The notes under the pieces: model-generated | What the model was told of the DNA's origin: nothing | Database searches by the model: none | What the model saw: only the letters and a program-made list of their open reading frames with translations | Made by a program: the position numbers and the translations under genes | Part shown: one piece after another, positions 14,398 to 21,990 of the stretch | Layout: the number at the start of each line of letters is the position of its first letter | Numbering within the stretch: position 1 is the stretch's first letter | From: an uncultured Collinsella sp. | Lineage (GTDB): Bacteria; Actinomycetota; Coriobacteriia; Coriobacteriales; Coriobacteriaceae | DNA: 22,647 nt | NCBI GenBank assembly: GCA_900543505.1 | Contig: UQSB01000038.1 | Coordinates: 1 to 22,647 of the forward strand | Reading direction: 5' to 3'

Positions 14398-15798
14398 TTA
14401 TGCCTCCGCGCGGAGCGGCGCGAAGCTGGCGGTACCGCCCTCGATAACGCTCAGATAGGCACGGCCCGTACGCTTGGCGGTAGAGGACTGCAGGCGCTCG
14501 ATCTCTTCCTCGAGGATCTGATTGACGCGCTCGTGACGACGATTTTCCATAATGCCGGCGGCAATAGCCTCGGCTCGCTCGATGCTCTCACGCGAGATGC
14601 GGGCAGTATCCTCGGGGAACACAGCGCTGTGACGGCCAACATAGGCGGGGGCAGCAGGCTGAGGGGCAGTGACGGGAGCGGGGGCTGCAACAGGAGCAGG
14701 CTCGTCAATCTCATCCAGAATCGCGGTGGCGGCGGCCCACATGTCCTCGTGGCCCGAGTAATCGGCCATGGGGACATCAACCTCAAGCGAGGCATCCGGA
14801 AGGTCGCCGGTGTCGATGCGATCTTGGGCATCAATCGATGCGGTGATGGCTGCAGGCTCATCGAGGTCATCGAGATCGATGTCCGCGGCACCGGAAATGA
14901 TAGGCATGCTGGCGAGGTTTGCGTTGTACGGCGCAGCCTCAGCCGCCTGCTGCTGGGCAGGAGCGCCCCAAAGCGAGCTTTCAGCGGCACGGCGGGCGGC
15001 AACGGCCTCCTCGTCCGCGGTCATGGCTTCATCAACGTACGAATTATCGGCAGAAGCGTTCGCGTCCGCCGAGGTAGCGCTGTAGGCGTTATTGACTGCC
15101 GCGTTGGCAACGAGTGCCACGAAAGCCGCCGTGCTGCCCGCAGGGGCGGCCTGGGAGCCCGACACGGCGCGTGCCGCGGCGGCGATGTCATCGCGATTGA
15201 AGGAGCCGGTCTGCCCGCCGTTGGTGAGCTCGTCGATGGCGACTTGATAGACGTCTCGCGAGCGTGCAGGGTCGCAGCTAACCGGCGAATCGTCGTCGAG
15301 CATGCTGTCGATCATGGACCAAGCCTCGGCCTCGTCCATAGCATCTGCGGCTCGAGCGATGGTAGGGACACCATCATCGGCATGACGGCGCTGGAACGCA
15401 CCAGTCAGGCCGGAAAGGAATGCCGAGGTAGACTGCTCCGACTGAGCCTGAGAAGCAGAAGTCGCAGCGTAAGGAGTCGCATCCTGCTGCTGAGCTGGAA
15501 TCGAGGCGGTCTTGAACTCGCTTTGATGCTGATTGAGATTGGCGGCACCGCCCATGGCATCGGGCTGGAACAGACGCTCTTCACGCTGCGCACGATACTC
15601 GGAGATACCCAGCGAGGCGGCATAGATGCCCACGCCCGCCACCGCGCCCACGGCGAAGGGAACCGCACCCGCCACGACCGTCTCGTTCACCGACGAAAAC
15701 GGCAGCGTCGCGGCATACATAACCACGGGAGCGGCAAGGCCGATCCCGCACGAAAGTCCGGCAAGGACTGCTCGTTGTGTTGCATCAGAAGAAGCCAT
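14398..15798 (-). CDS. Hypothetical membrane-anchored Ala-rich acidic protein
   Basis: I do not recognise this 466-residue protein. The first 65 residues contain two hydrophobic helices (about 10-32 and 38-60, VLAGLSCGIGLAAPVVMYAA and AVPFAVGAVAGVGIYAASLG), followed by a charged stretch YRAQREERLF. About 330 residues of low-complexity Ala/Asp/Ser/Glu-rich sequence follow. The end is more ordered: SIERAEAIAAGIMENRRHERVNQ, a short predicted coiled helix ILEEEIERLQ, and RTGRAYLSVIEGG. The layout suggests a membrane anchor with a long disordered cytoplasmic linker and a conserved C-terminal peptide. The ATG at 15798 follows GGGGAGAGCTC and is preferred over the GTG-like longer form. VanZ follows at 7 nt. 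Function cannot be inferred. Confidence 0.75.
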   Translation of the reverse strand: MASSDATQRAVLAGLSCGIGLAAPVVMYAATLPFSSVNETVVAGAVPFAVGAVAGVGIYAASLGISEYRAQREERLFQPDAMGGAANLNQHQSEFKTASIPAQQQDATPYAATSASQAQSEQSTSAFLSGLTGAFQRRHADDGVPTIARAADAMDEAEAWSMIDSMLDDDSPVSCDPARSRDVYQVAIDELTNGGQTGSFNRDDIAAAARAVSGSQAAPAGSTAAFVALVANAAVNNAYSATSADANASADNSYVDEAMTADEEAVAARRAAESSLWGAPAQQQAAEAAPYNANLASMPIISGAADIDLDDLDEPAAITASIDAQDRIDTGDLPDASLEVDVPMADYSGHEDMWAAATAILDEIDEPAPVAAPAPVTAPQPAAPAYVGRHSAVFPEDTARISRESIERAEAIAAGIMENRRHERVNQILEEEIERLQSSTAKRTGRAYLSVIEGGTASFAPLRAEA

Positions 15799-15934
15799 GA
15801 GCTCTCCCCATCTTCCAGCACCCAAATCGCATCATTCAGTTGGCTGCGCGAGAGAAGATGAAGCGGGGCTATGCCCCAAAGCAACGGTATATGGTTCGTT
15901 TCATCTGCGTTTTCCGTCGCGAAGCTTAAAAGTT

Positions 15935-15963
15935 ATTATGCGAAACCGTCCTGTCGATTGCAA
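15935..15963 (-). promoter_or_regulatory. Promoter of the Ala-rich membrane protein/VanZ unit
   Basis: On the minus strand TTGCAA (15963-15958) and CATAAT (15940-15935) have a 17-nt spacer, a good sigma-70-type promoter. Transcription would begin near 15928, leaving a leader of about 130 nt before the start codon. Confidence 0.7.
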
Positions 15964-16040
15964 GTGACGATGTCGGATTGAAACGGGAAACCTGCTGCTC
16001 GTCGGTCTTACGGTCAAAAATAAGCGCGGAGCGGCGCTAT

Positions 16041-16074
16041 AGAAAAGGGCCGAGGCTCAAAGCCCCGACCCTTT
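16041..16074 (-). terminator. Terminator of rho
   Basis: On the minus strand AAAGGG (16074-16069) and GGCT pair with AGCC and CCCTTT across a 3-nt loop, with a TTTTC tail. The stem has two G-T wobbles. It lies about 38 nt past the rho stop. It is an intrinsic terminator. Confidence 0.88.
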
Positions 16075-16111
16075 ATCGCATTGATGACTATCGCTGCGCG
16101 TGGATGACAAC

Positions 16112-18661
16112 CTAGAACGTCTGCTCGTAGTCGCTGTGTTTTTTGGCCGAACGCACCAGGAACTCCTGGTTGGTGTTGGTGCCCTTAAGACCCTTGATAA
16201 ACGATGCGGCTGCGCGCTCGGTGTTGTTCATGCCGGCAAGAATGCGACGCAGACCAAAGACAAACGGACGCATCTGCTCGTCGACCAACAGGTCCTCGTT
16301 ACGCGTACCGGAGGCAACGGGGTCGATAGCCGGGAAGATGCGGCGGTCGGCCAGGTCGCGGTCGAGCTTAAGCTCCATGTTGCCGGTGCCCTTGAACTCC
16401 TCAAAGATGACTTCGTCCATCTTGGAACCGGTGTCGATGAGGGCAGAGGCCAGGATGGTAAGCGAGCCACCGTTCTCGATATTGCGGGCTGCACCCAGGA
16501 AGCGCTTGGGCGGATAGAGGGCCGCCGAATCGACGCCGCCCGAAAGGATGCGGCCCGAGGCGGGCGCCGCCAAGTTGTAGGCGCGGGCGAGGCGCGTGAT
16601 GGAGTCGAGCACCACCACGACGTCGCCACCCAGCTCTACGATGCGCTTGGCGCGCTCGATGACGAGCTCTGCCACGCGGGTGTGGTTGTCGGCAGGCATA
16701 TCGAAGGTCGACGCCACAACCTCGCCCTTGATGGAACGCTGCATATCGGTGACCTCTTCGGGGCGCTCGTCGACGAGCAGGCAGATGAGGTGCACCTCGG
16801 GGTTGTTAATCGAGATAGACTGGCAGATCTTCTTGAGGATCGTGGTCTTGCCGGCCTTGGGCGGGGACACGATCAGGCCGCGCTGGCCCTTGCCGATCGG
16901 TGACACGATGTCGATGGCGCGACCGGTAATGGAGTCCTTGCCGTGCTCCATGCGCAGCGGCTCGTTGGGATAGACCGGGGTGAGGTCGCCGAACTTGGGA
17001 CGGTTGCGAATCTGCTCGGGGTCCAGACCGTTGACGGTCGTGATTTTGGCGAGGCCGGCGCGCTTGTCGCCGCCGCGCGAAGGACGCAGCGAGCCCTCGA
17101 TGACATCGCCCGTGCGCAGGCGCGCGGAGCGGATGAGGTAGGCGGGCACGAAGGCGTCGTCGTTGGACTTCATGTAGCCATGGGCGTGGATGATGCCGGA
17201 GCTGTCCGGGCGAATCTGCAGAATGCCCTTGATGTCGCGGAAGCCCTCGGCCTTCGCAGCGGTGACGTAGATTTCCTCGACGAGCTCGGCCTTCTTCTTG
17301 CCGGTCGTCTCGATCTCGAACTCCTTTGCCTTCTCGCGCAGCTCGGCGACCTTCATGGCCGCAAGCTCCTCGCGCGAAAGCGTTGGCTCGGTGGGAGCGG
17401 CATTACGCTCCTTGTTGCGTTGCTTGCGATCGCGCTGGCGGTTGCGACGGTCGTTGTTGCGCTCGTCCTTGCGCTCGTTGCGCTCCTCGTTGCGCTTGTG
17501 CTGGCGACGGTTGGGGCGAGCGCCGTCTTCGCCCTCGGCGGGGGCGGCACCATCGGTTGCGGTGGTGTCAACATTGGCCGCAGCGGCGTCATTGGCCTCG
17601 GCGCCGGAATCGACCTGCGCTTCGACATCAGCATGCTGCTCGGCGGCCTTGGCCTTAACGGACTTCTTGCGACCGCGCTTGGGCTTCTCGGATGCAGGCT
17701 GTTCGACGTCCTGGGGCTCGACGGCATCAGTCGATGCATCGGCGGTCGTCTCGGCGGAATCCTCGGACGCGCCCTTCTTGGCAGCCTTAGCCTTGGACGT
17801 GCGCTTAGCAGCAGTGCGACGCCTGCGACCGGGACGGACGCCGGCGGGCTCGGCATCGGCAGAAACGGCCTCGGAAGTCGTAGCATCCTGGACGGGTTCA
17901 TCGGCAGCAGTTGAGGACTTGGCGGTCGCCGCAGCATCCCGAGCGGCGGCGGCTGCGGCTGCGGCCTTCTCGGCCTCGACAAAGGCCTTAGGCTTGCGAC
18001 CGCGACGGTGCGGGCGCAAAGCCGGATCGACAACGGGAACTTCGCTGGCCTCGACAGGCGCAGCGGGCTCAGCAGGCGATGCGCCCTCCCCTGCCGCGGA
18101 ACGGACCGAAGCCTCAGTGAGCTCGGGGGCTACCTGTTCCGCAACTTGCTCGGCCTTAGCAGCCGTGCGGCGGCGTGTGCGCGGTGCCGGCTTCTCGGTC
18201 GGCAGGTCGGCGGCAGGGGTCTCGATGGCGGCAGGCGTTTCGGGCACAGACGGAGCTGCAAGCTCGGTCAGAGCCGCGGCCTCGCGCTCGGCAGCACGAC
18301 GGCGGGCGCGCACCACCTGAGCCTCGCTAATCTGCGCCAACGCACGTGCCTGCGCGACCTCATCGGAAATCGGCGCCGAGGAGTCAGCTGCAACGGTGCG
18401 CTTGGCGCGCGTCGTGCGCGTGGTACGGCGCTTGGGCTTGGTGACCTCCTCGCCGTCAGCGGCAGGCTTGGCCGTGCGGCGCGCGAGCTTGGGCTTTGCC
18501 GGAGCAGCCTCCTCACCAGTTGCAGGCGCAGGCGTCGAAGCAGCCTTAGGCGTCTCGGGAGCCGAGGCTTGCGCGGGCGCCGCGACCTGGTCCGACGCAA
18601 CCGGTGCAGCGGGAGCGGCTTGCGTCGTCGTTATTTCGTTTTCTTGCTGTTGATCAGACAC
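16112..18661 (-). CDS. rho: Transcription termination factor Rho with long N-terminal extension
   Basis: Rho is the hexameric RNA-dependent helicase that ends transcription. The C-terminal 422 residues match the whole of E. coli Rho: Rho_N helices from residue 428 (LSREELAAMKVAELREK), the RNA-binding fold (478-530), Walker A PPKAGKTT at 600-607, Walker B VVVVLDS at 681-687, and LSGGVDSAALYPPKRF. About 427 residues precede this: an Ala/Pro/Glu/Lys-rich part, then a strongly basic Arg/Asn/Lys tract at about 382-420. Such inserts are known in actinobacterial Rho and bind RNA. The RNP-like GFGFLR of E. coli is replaced here by SSGIIHAHGYM. The start is GTG at 18661. It is transcribed alone. Confidence 0.97.
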   Translation of the reverse strand: MSDQQQENEITTTQAAPAAPVASDQVAAPAQASAPETPKAASTPAPATGEEAAPAKPKLARRTAKPAADGEEVTKPKRRTTRTTRAKRTVAADSSAPISDEVAQARALAQISEAQVVRARRRAAEREAAALTELAAPSVPETPAAIETPAADLPTEKPAPRTRRRTAAKAEQVAEQVAPELTEASVRSAAGEGASPAEPAAPVEASEVPVVDPALRPHRRGRKPKAFVEAEKAAAAAAAARDAAATAKSSTAADEPVQDATTSEAVSADAEPAGVRPGRRRRTAAKRTSKAKAAKKGASEDSAETTADASTDAVEPQDVEQPASEKPKRGRKKSVKAKAAEQHADVEAQVDSGAEANDAAAANVDTTATDGAAPAEGEDGARPNRRQHKRNEERNERKDERNNDRRNRQRDRKQRNKERNAAPTEPTLSREELAAMKVAELREKAKEFEIETTGKKKAELVEEIYVTAAKAEGFRDIKGILQIRPDSSGIIHAHGYMKSNDDAFVPAYLIRSARLRTGDVIEGSLRPSRGGDKRAGLAKITTVNGLDPEQIRNRPKFGDLTPVYPNEPLRMEHGKDSITGRAIDIVSPIGKGQRGLIVSPPKAGKTTILKKICQSISINNPEVHLICLLVDERPEEVTDMQRSIKGEVVASTFDMPADNHTRVAELVIERAKRIVELGGDVVVVLDSITRLARAYNLAAPASGRILSGGVDSAALYPPKRFLGAARNIENGGSLTILASALIDTGSKMDEVIFEEFKGTGNMELKLDRDLADRRIFPAIDPVASGTRNEDLLVDEQMRPFVFGLRRILAGMNNTERAAASFIKGLKGTNTNQEFLVRSAKKHSDYEQTF

Positions 18662-18804
18662 AGTGTTTGCTCAACTTTCTTTTCAAGCCCTGTGATCACA
18701 TGCTCCCTGCATAAACCTTCAGGGCGGCTAAACAGTCTAGTTCCGTTCAAAACGACGGACATCATTGATCTGTATCGAGATGATTGCGTCAACTACGCAG
18801 CGTT

Positions 18805-18832
18805 AGTGTAACACAACCGCCGCCACCTGCAA
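18805..18832 (-). promoter_or_regulatory. Candidate rho promoter
   Basis: On the minus strand TTGCAG (18832-18827) and TACACT (18810-18805) are separated by 16 nt. This puts the start of transcription about 135-140 nt upstream of the GTG. A weaker alternative begins with TTGACG about 20 nt further downstream. Confidence 0.5.
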
Positions 18833-18916
18833 CTTAGTCATTGGGGGCGTTCTTAAACGACTAGTCAAAAGGGACACTCTTTGGTCTACCACCCACAAAT
18901 CAGACTGCCTCCGCCA

Positions 18917-19066
18917 AAACTATGGCGGTTTACTACGACGAATCGATCAACCGCGACCACTCCGAAACATGTTGAACTAAAACCGCAGGTAGATGCCTTG
19001 CGCTTTTTTGCGAAAAGCCGGCGTGGTTGGAAATTCCCAATTCATCGTAGTAAACCGGCATAGTTT
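18917..19066. repeat. 27-bp imperfect inverted repeat enclosing 96 nt
   Basis: Positions 18917-18943 are the reverse complement of 19040-19066 with 25 of 27 matches (mismatches G/C and C/T). Each arm, read outward-in, starts AAACTATG and encodes M-A/P-V-Y-Y-D-E. Similarity fades outside the arms (ACTGC 8-10 nt before each) and inside (AACC..CG). The loop holds an A/T-rich GCGCTTTTTTGCG segment. It could fold as a long stem-loop, be a palindromic repeat or be two facing copies of a short coding repeat. Confidence 0.8.
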
Positions 19067-19111
19067 CGTATTTCCAGCAGTTCCAAATTCGTCAATACGT
19101 CGGCATTTGCG

Positions 19112-19144
19112 AAAAAAGCCCGATCTCCGTGGGAGATCGGGCTT
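19112..19144 (-). terminator. Terminator of argS
   Basis: AAGCCCGATCTCC (19116-19128) and GGAGATCGGGCTT (19132-19144) form a 13-bp stem with a GTG loop. On the minus strand it runs into TTTTTTC. It lies 46 nt past the argS stop. Confidence 0.95.
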
Positions 19145-19190
19145 ATAGGCCTCAGTTAAACCAAACCTACACGGTCAAATGACCCGCAGG

Positions 19191-21044
19191 TTACATCTGC
19201 TCGGGCGCGGAAACGCCAACGAGGGTGAGCACCAGGGCGAGCGTCACGCGGACGGCATCGCAAGCGGCCAGACGGGCACGCGAAAGCTCGGGGTCGACGG
19301 GACGGCCCTCGCTCGGCAGCACCTGGCAGGCAGCGTAGAAGCTGTGGAAGTCACCGGCGAGTTCCTCGGCAAAGTGGGTCAGACGGAACGGGGCGCGATC
19401 GCGAGCACAGCTGGCGATCAGGTCGGTGAGCTCGTTGAGCTTGCGCGAAAGGGCGAGCTCGGTCGGGTCGGTCAGCAGCGAGTAATCGACGTTCTCACCG
19501 ATGGCCTTGGCGGCAACGGCCTTCATGCCCATCTCGTCGGCCTGCTCGGCGGTAACGTCGGCGGCACGGCGCAGGATGGAGCACACGCGGGCGTGAGCAT
19601 ACTGCACGTAATAGACCGGGTTGGAGTTGTCGCGCTTCTTAACGGCCTCGATGTCGAAGTCGACCATCTGGTTGGAGCTCTTGGAGATGAGCGTGTAGCG
19701 AGCGGCATCGGAGCCAACCTCGTCGACGAGCTCCTGAAGGGTCACCATGGTGCCCTTGCGCTTGGACATACGGACGGGCTTGCCGTTACGCAGCAGGTTG
19801 ACGAGCTGGCCCAGTAGAACCTCGAACTTGCCGGGGTAACCCAGAGCGTCGCAGACGCAGCGGACGCGCTCGATGTAACCGTGGTGGTCGGCGCCCCAGA
19901 TGTCGATGACGTGGTCGACGCGCTGGAACTTATCCCAGTGATAGGCGACGTCGGAGGCGAAGTAGGTGTACTCGCCGTCGGACTTGATCAGGACGCGGTC
20001 CTTGTCGTCGCCCAGATCGGTGGAGCGGAACCACAGGGCGCCGTCCTTGGTGTAGAGGTAGCCCATCTTGTCGAGCTTCTCAAAAGCGCGGTCGACGGCG
20101 GAGGTGCCGGCGGTCTCGCCCTCGGTGTCCTTCACATACAGCGAGCGCTCGGAGTACCAACGGTCAAAGTCGCAGTTGACGGCGTGGCAGAGGTCGCGCA
20201 TGTTGTCGACCATCTTCACGTAGCCGCGCTCACGGAAGCTCTCCATACGCTCCTGCGGATCGGCGTCGACCCACTTGTCGCCGTCGGTGCGCCAGAACTC
20301 GGCGGCCTCGTCGATGATGTAGTCGCCGCCGTAAGAGTCCTTGCCCAAGGTCTCGGCAAAGTTGTCCTGATACGGATGGGTCTCGGGGTGCTCGTCGTTC
20401 TCGTCGGCAACAAAGGCGTCACGGTCGGCGATCAGCAGCTTGTGAGCCTCGTCGATATCAACGCCCTGCTTGGCGATGATGTCGGCAAGCTGCATATAGC
20501 GCGTGCTGATGGAGTTGCCGAAGGTGTTCATCTGAGAGCCGTGGTCATTGATGTAGAACTCACGCTGGATGTCGTAACCGGCGTGGTCCATGACGCGGCA
20601 AAGGGAGTCGCCCAGAGCGGCCCAGCGGCCGTGACCAATGTGCATGGGGCCGACGGGGTTGGCGGAAACGAACTCGACCTGGGTCTTCAGGCCACCACCG
20701 ACGTTGGACTTAGCGAAGTCCATGCCCTTCTCGCGAGCCTCGCCAAAGATGGCATTCTTGACGGCAACGGAGAGGTAGAAGTTGATGAAACCGGGGCCTG
20801 CGATCTCAACCTTCTCGATCGCGGGATCCTCGGGCATATGGGCAACGATGGCCTCGGCGATCTTGCGCGGGGCGCAGTGGGCCAGCTTGGCGGACTTCAG
20901 GGCCATGGTAGAGGTCCACTCGCCATGAGAAGTGTCAGCCGGTCGCTCGATAGCGCAATCGTCAAGTTCAAATGCGGAAAGGTCGCCGGCCTCCTGGGCC
21001 GCAGCAAGCGCAGCGCGTACCAGCTCTTCAATCTTCTCGGGCAT
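19191..21044 (-). CDS. argS: Arginyl-tRNA synthetase
   Basis: ArgS charges tRNA-Arg with arginine in the cytoplasm. The 617-residue product has the N-terminal additional domain (IERPADTSHGEW...LAHCAPRKIAEAI), the class I HIGH motif at residues 135-138 (VGPMHIGHGRWAALGDSL) and an MSKRKG form of KMSKS at 426-431. A DALR-type anticodon-binding domain ends in TLALVLTLVGVSAPEQM. The ATG at 21044 follows AAGGAGGATCT, a near-perfect ribosome site, and matches the family N-terminus; the reading frame's 43 upstream residues are rejected. It is divergent from the CarD gene and transcribed alone. Confidence 0.97.
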   Translation of the reverse strand: MPEKIEELVRAALAAAQEAGDLSAFELDDCAIERPADTSHGEWTSTMALKSAKLAHCAPRKIAEAIVAHMPEDPAIEKVEIAGPGFINFYLSVAVKNAIFGEAREKGMDFAKSNVGGGLKTQVEFVSANPVGPMHIGHGRWAALGDSLCRVMDHAGYDIQREFYINDHGSQMNTFGNSISTRYMQLADIIAKQGVDIDEAHKLLIADRDAFVADENDEHPETHPYQDNFAETLGKDSYGGDYIIDEAAEFWRTDGDKWVDADPQERMESFRERGYVKMVDNMRDLCHAVNCDFDRWYSERSLYVKDTEGETAGTSAVDRAFEKLDKMGYLYTKDGALWFRSTDLGDDKDRVLIKSDGEYTYFASDVAYHWDKFQRVDHVIDIWGADHHGYIERVRCVCDALGYPGKFEVLLGQLVNLLRNGKPVRMSKRKGTMVTLQELVDEVGSDAARYTLISKSSNQMVDFDIEAVKKRDNSNPVYYVQYAHARVCSILRRAADVTAEQADEMGMKAVAAKAIGENVDYSLLTDPTELALSRKLNELTDLIASCARDRAPFRLTHFAEELAGDFHSFYAACQVLPSEGRPVDPELSRARLAACDAVRVTLALVLTLVGVSAPEQM

Positions 21045-21111
21045 AGATCCTCCTTGTGTTAAAGCCCCCGAGCTCTTGGTCACTCGTAGGGCAAAAGCCA
21101 GAGTTTGTAGC

Positions 21112-21120
21112 ACTCTATCA
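21112..21120 (-). promoter_or_regulatory. Candidate extended -10 of argS
   Basis: On the minus strand TGATAGAGT (21120-21112) fits an extended -10 (TGn plus hexamer), with CGACAG 16 nt further up as a weak -35. It is about 70 nt upstream of the argS start codon. Confidence 0.4.
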
Positions 21121-21343
21121 CAAGCGAGGGGCACTGTCGCAGGGTAAAGCCAATCGAAATTGCATATGCACAAAATTGACTACAGCTTGTATGGAGTCAC
21201 TCAAAGATGCCGGTCTGCCTGCAGATTATGCACGCGTTGAAAATGCATAAAGGTGTGAATGAGCTGTGTCTTTTATCGAATACTCTTACCTATCAGAGTT
21301 GTGTGCTTTTCCTGCATAAAGCGAGGATTTGCGCACGTCAGCG

Positions 21344-21352
21344 TGTTATTCT
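21344..21352 (+). promoter_or_regulatory. Candidate extended -10 of the CarD gene
   Basis: TGTTATTCT at 21344-21352 matches an extended -10 (TG-n-TATTCT), 35 nt upstream of the start codon. The -35 region is poor. CarD-type genes often depend on such promoters, but this is inference. Confidence 0.4.
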
Positions 21353-21386
21353 AGACATACGTAAATTCGTATAAGTTGGAGGTAGC

Positions 21387-21872
21387 ATGTTCTCAATCGG
21401 TCAACACGTCATTCATCCGGGTCAGGGAGTCTGCACCGTCGTCGGTTTTAGGGACGACACGCCGCAGCCCATGTTGTTGCTCGAGGCCAAGCAAGGGCAT
21501 GCGCAGACGATCCTTATGTACCCCGTGGCGCAGGCCGACCGTCTGCATGCCGCCATCTCTCAGCAAGATGCCGAGCATCTGCTGAGCCACTATGACGAGC
21601 TGGAGTGCGACACCTTTACCGAGCGCAACAGCTCGCTTGAAGAGACACACTTTAAGCAGCAGCTCAAGCTGGGCGCGCCCGAGACGGTCCGCGTGGCAAA
21701 GACCATGATGCACCGCATTCGCCAGGCCGAGGAAGCCGATAAAAAGCCCAGCTCTTACTATATGCGTGTACTCAAGGAAGCCAAGCGCCGCTCCATCGAG
21801 GAGTTCGCCGTGGCATTGGGCGTCACCGAGGAGGCCGCCGAAGCCCGCCTAGCCCAAGCCGCCCTCAACTAA
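21387..21872 (+). CDS. CarD-family transcriptional regulator
   Basis: A 161-residue CarD-type protein. CarD binds the beta subunit of RNA polymerase through its N-terminal Tudor-like domain and stabilises the open complex at rRNA and other promoters; it has no enzyme activity. The N-terminal 60 residues begin MFSIGQHVIHPGQGVCTVVGF, the typical CarD/TRCF interaction domain, followed by helical sequence (SYYMRVLKEAKRRSIEEFAVAL) that would form the DNA-contacting domain. The start follows TTGGAGGTAGC. It is divergent from argS and followed by a strong hairpin. The Coriobacteriia form is diverged from mycobacterial CarD, so its target promoters are unknown. Confidence 0.88.
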   Translation: MFSIGQHVIHPGQGVCTVVGFRDDTPQPMLLLEAKQGHAQTILMYPVAQADRLHAAISQQDAEHLLSHYDELECDTFTERNSSLEETHFKQQLKLGAPETVRVAKTMMHRIRQAEEADKKPSSYYMRVLKEAKRRSIEEFAVALGVTEEAAEARLAQAALN

Positions 21873-21884
21873 CCCATCCGCGCC

Positions 21885-21927
21885 AAAAACCACCACAAAG
21901 GGGACAGGCACCTTTGTGGTGGTTTTT
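21885..21927 (+). terminator. Terminator after CarD gene, made from a REP-like repeat
   Basis: A 17-bp stem (21885-21901 with 21911-21927) with a GGACAGGCA loop and a T-run on the right. The left arm and loop start, AAAACCACCACAAAGGGGAC at 21886-21905, recur at 22595-22614, so the hairpin is a member of a repeat family. It probably terminates the CarD transcript and could act in both directions because A5 precedes it. Confidence 0.88.
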
Positions 21928-21928
21928 T

Positions 21929-21946
21929 TCGTTCTAGTCGTTCTAG
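21929..21946. repeat. Tandem 9-bp repeat before the HD gene
   Basis: TCGTTCTAG occurs twice back to back, between the CarD terminator and the HD gene. It could be a chance or slippage duplication. Confidence 0.5.
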
Positions 21947-21990
21947 TAGTATTCATTCTTAGCGATACCTGCGAGCACAAGGAGTCTTTT

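Larger units (their letters stand above)
15799..16111. other. Intergenic region between rho and the Ala-rich membrane protein gene
   Basis: No gene is supported in these 313 bases. From the right they hold the rho terminator, then the promoter of the membrane protein gene, then its leader of about 130 nt. The leader contains the hairpin GGGGCTATGCCCC near 15863-15877. Confidence 0.6.
18662..19190. other. Intergenic region between argS and rho
   Basis: These 529 bases contain no supported gene of normal size. From the right they hold the argS terminator (19112-19144), an inverted-repeat element (18917-19066), the rho promoter (18805-18832) and a rho leader of about 135 nt. The leader contains the palindrome TGTGATCACA (18691-18700) and CCCTG/CAGGG arms nearby. 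Confidence 0.6.
21045..21386. other. Divergent argS/CarD intergenic region
   Basis: These 342 bases hold no supported gene. A short frame ending MESLKDAGLPADYARVENA (21191-21250) has no ribosome site. The region contains the promoters of argS and of the CarD gene. It also has three TGCAT-type motifs: palindrome TGCATATGCA (21161-21170), TTATGCA-N11-TGCATAA (21226-21250) and TGCATAAA (21313-21320), which could be operators. Confidence 0.55.

Noticed and set aside
14110..15861. 583-residue open frame on the plus strand
   Set aside because: It is antisense to the VanZ and Ala-rich membrane protein genes and rich in Arg/Gly. The minus frames have a promoter, ribosome site and hydrophobic helices.
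16943..18320. Two long plus-strand frames (323 and 340 residues) opposite rho
   Set aside because: They are mirror images of the repetitive Ala/Lys/Pro-rich Rho extension and show no motif. Rho is certain on the other strand.
19881..21062. 393-residue plus-strand frame opposite argS
   Set aside because: It is antisense to well-conserved ArgS motifs and consists mostly of Val/Gly/Asp/Leu, a codon-bias shadow.
21056..21250. 64-residue plus-strand frame in the argS/CarD gap
   Set aside because: It overlaps the argS start and promoter, has no ribosome site, and the composition is not protein-like. Its tail may be noncoding operator sequence.
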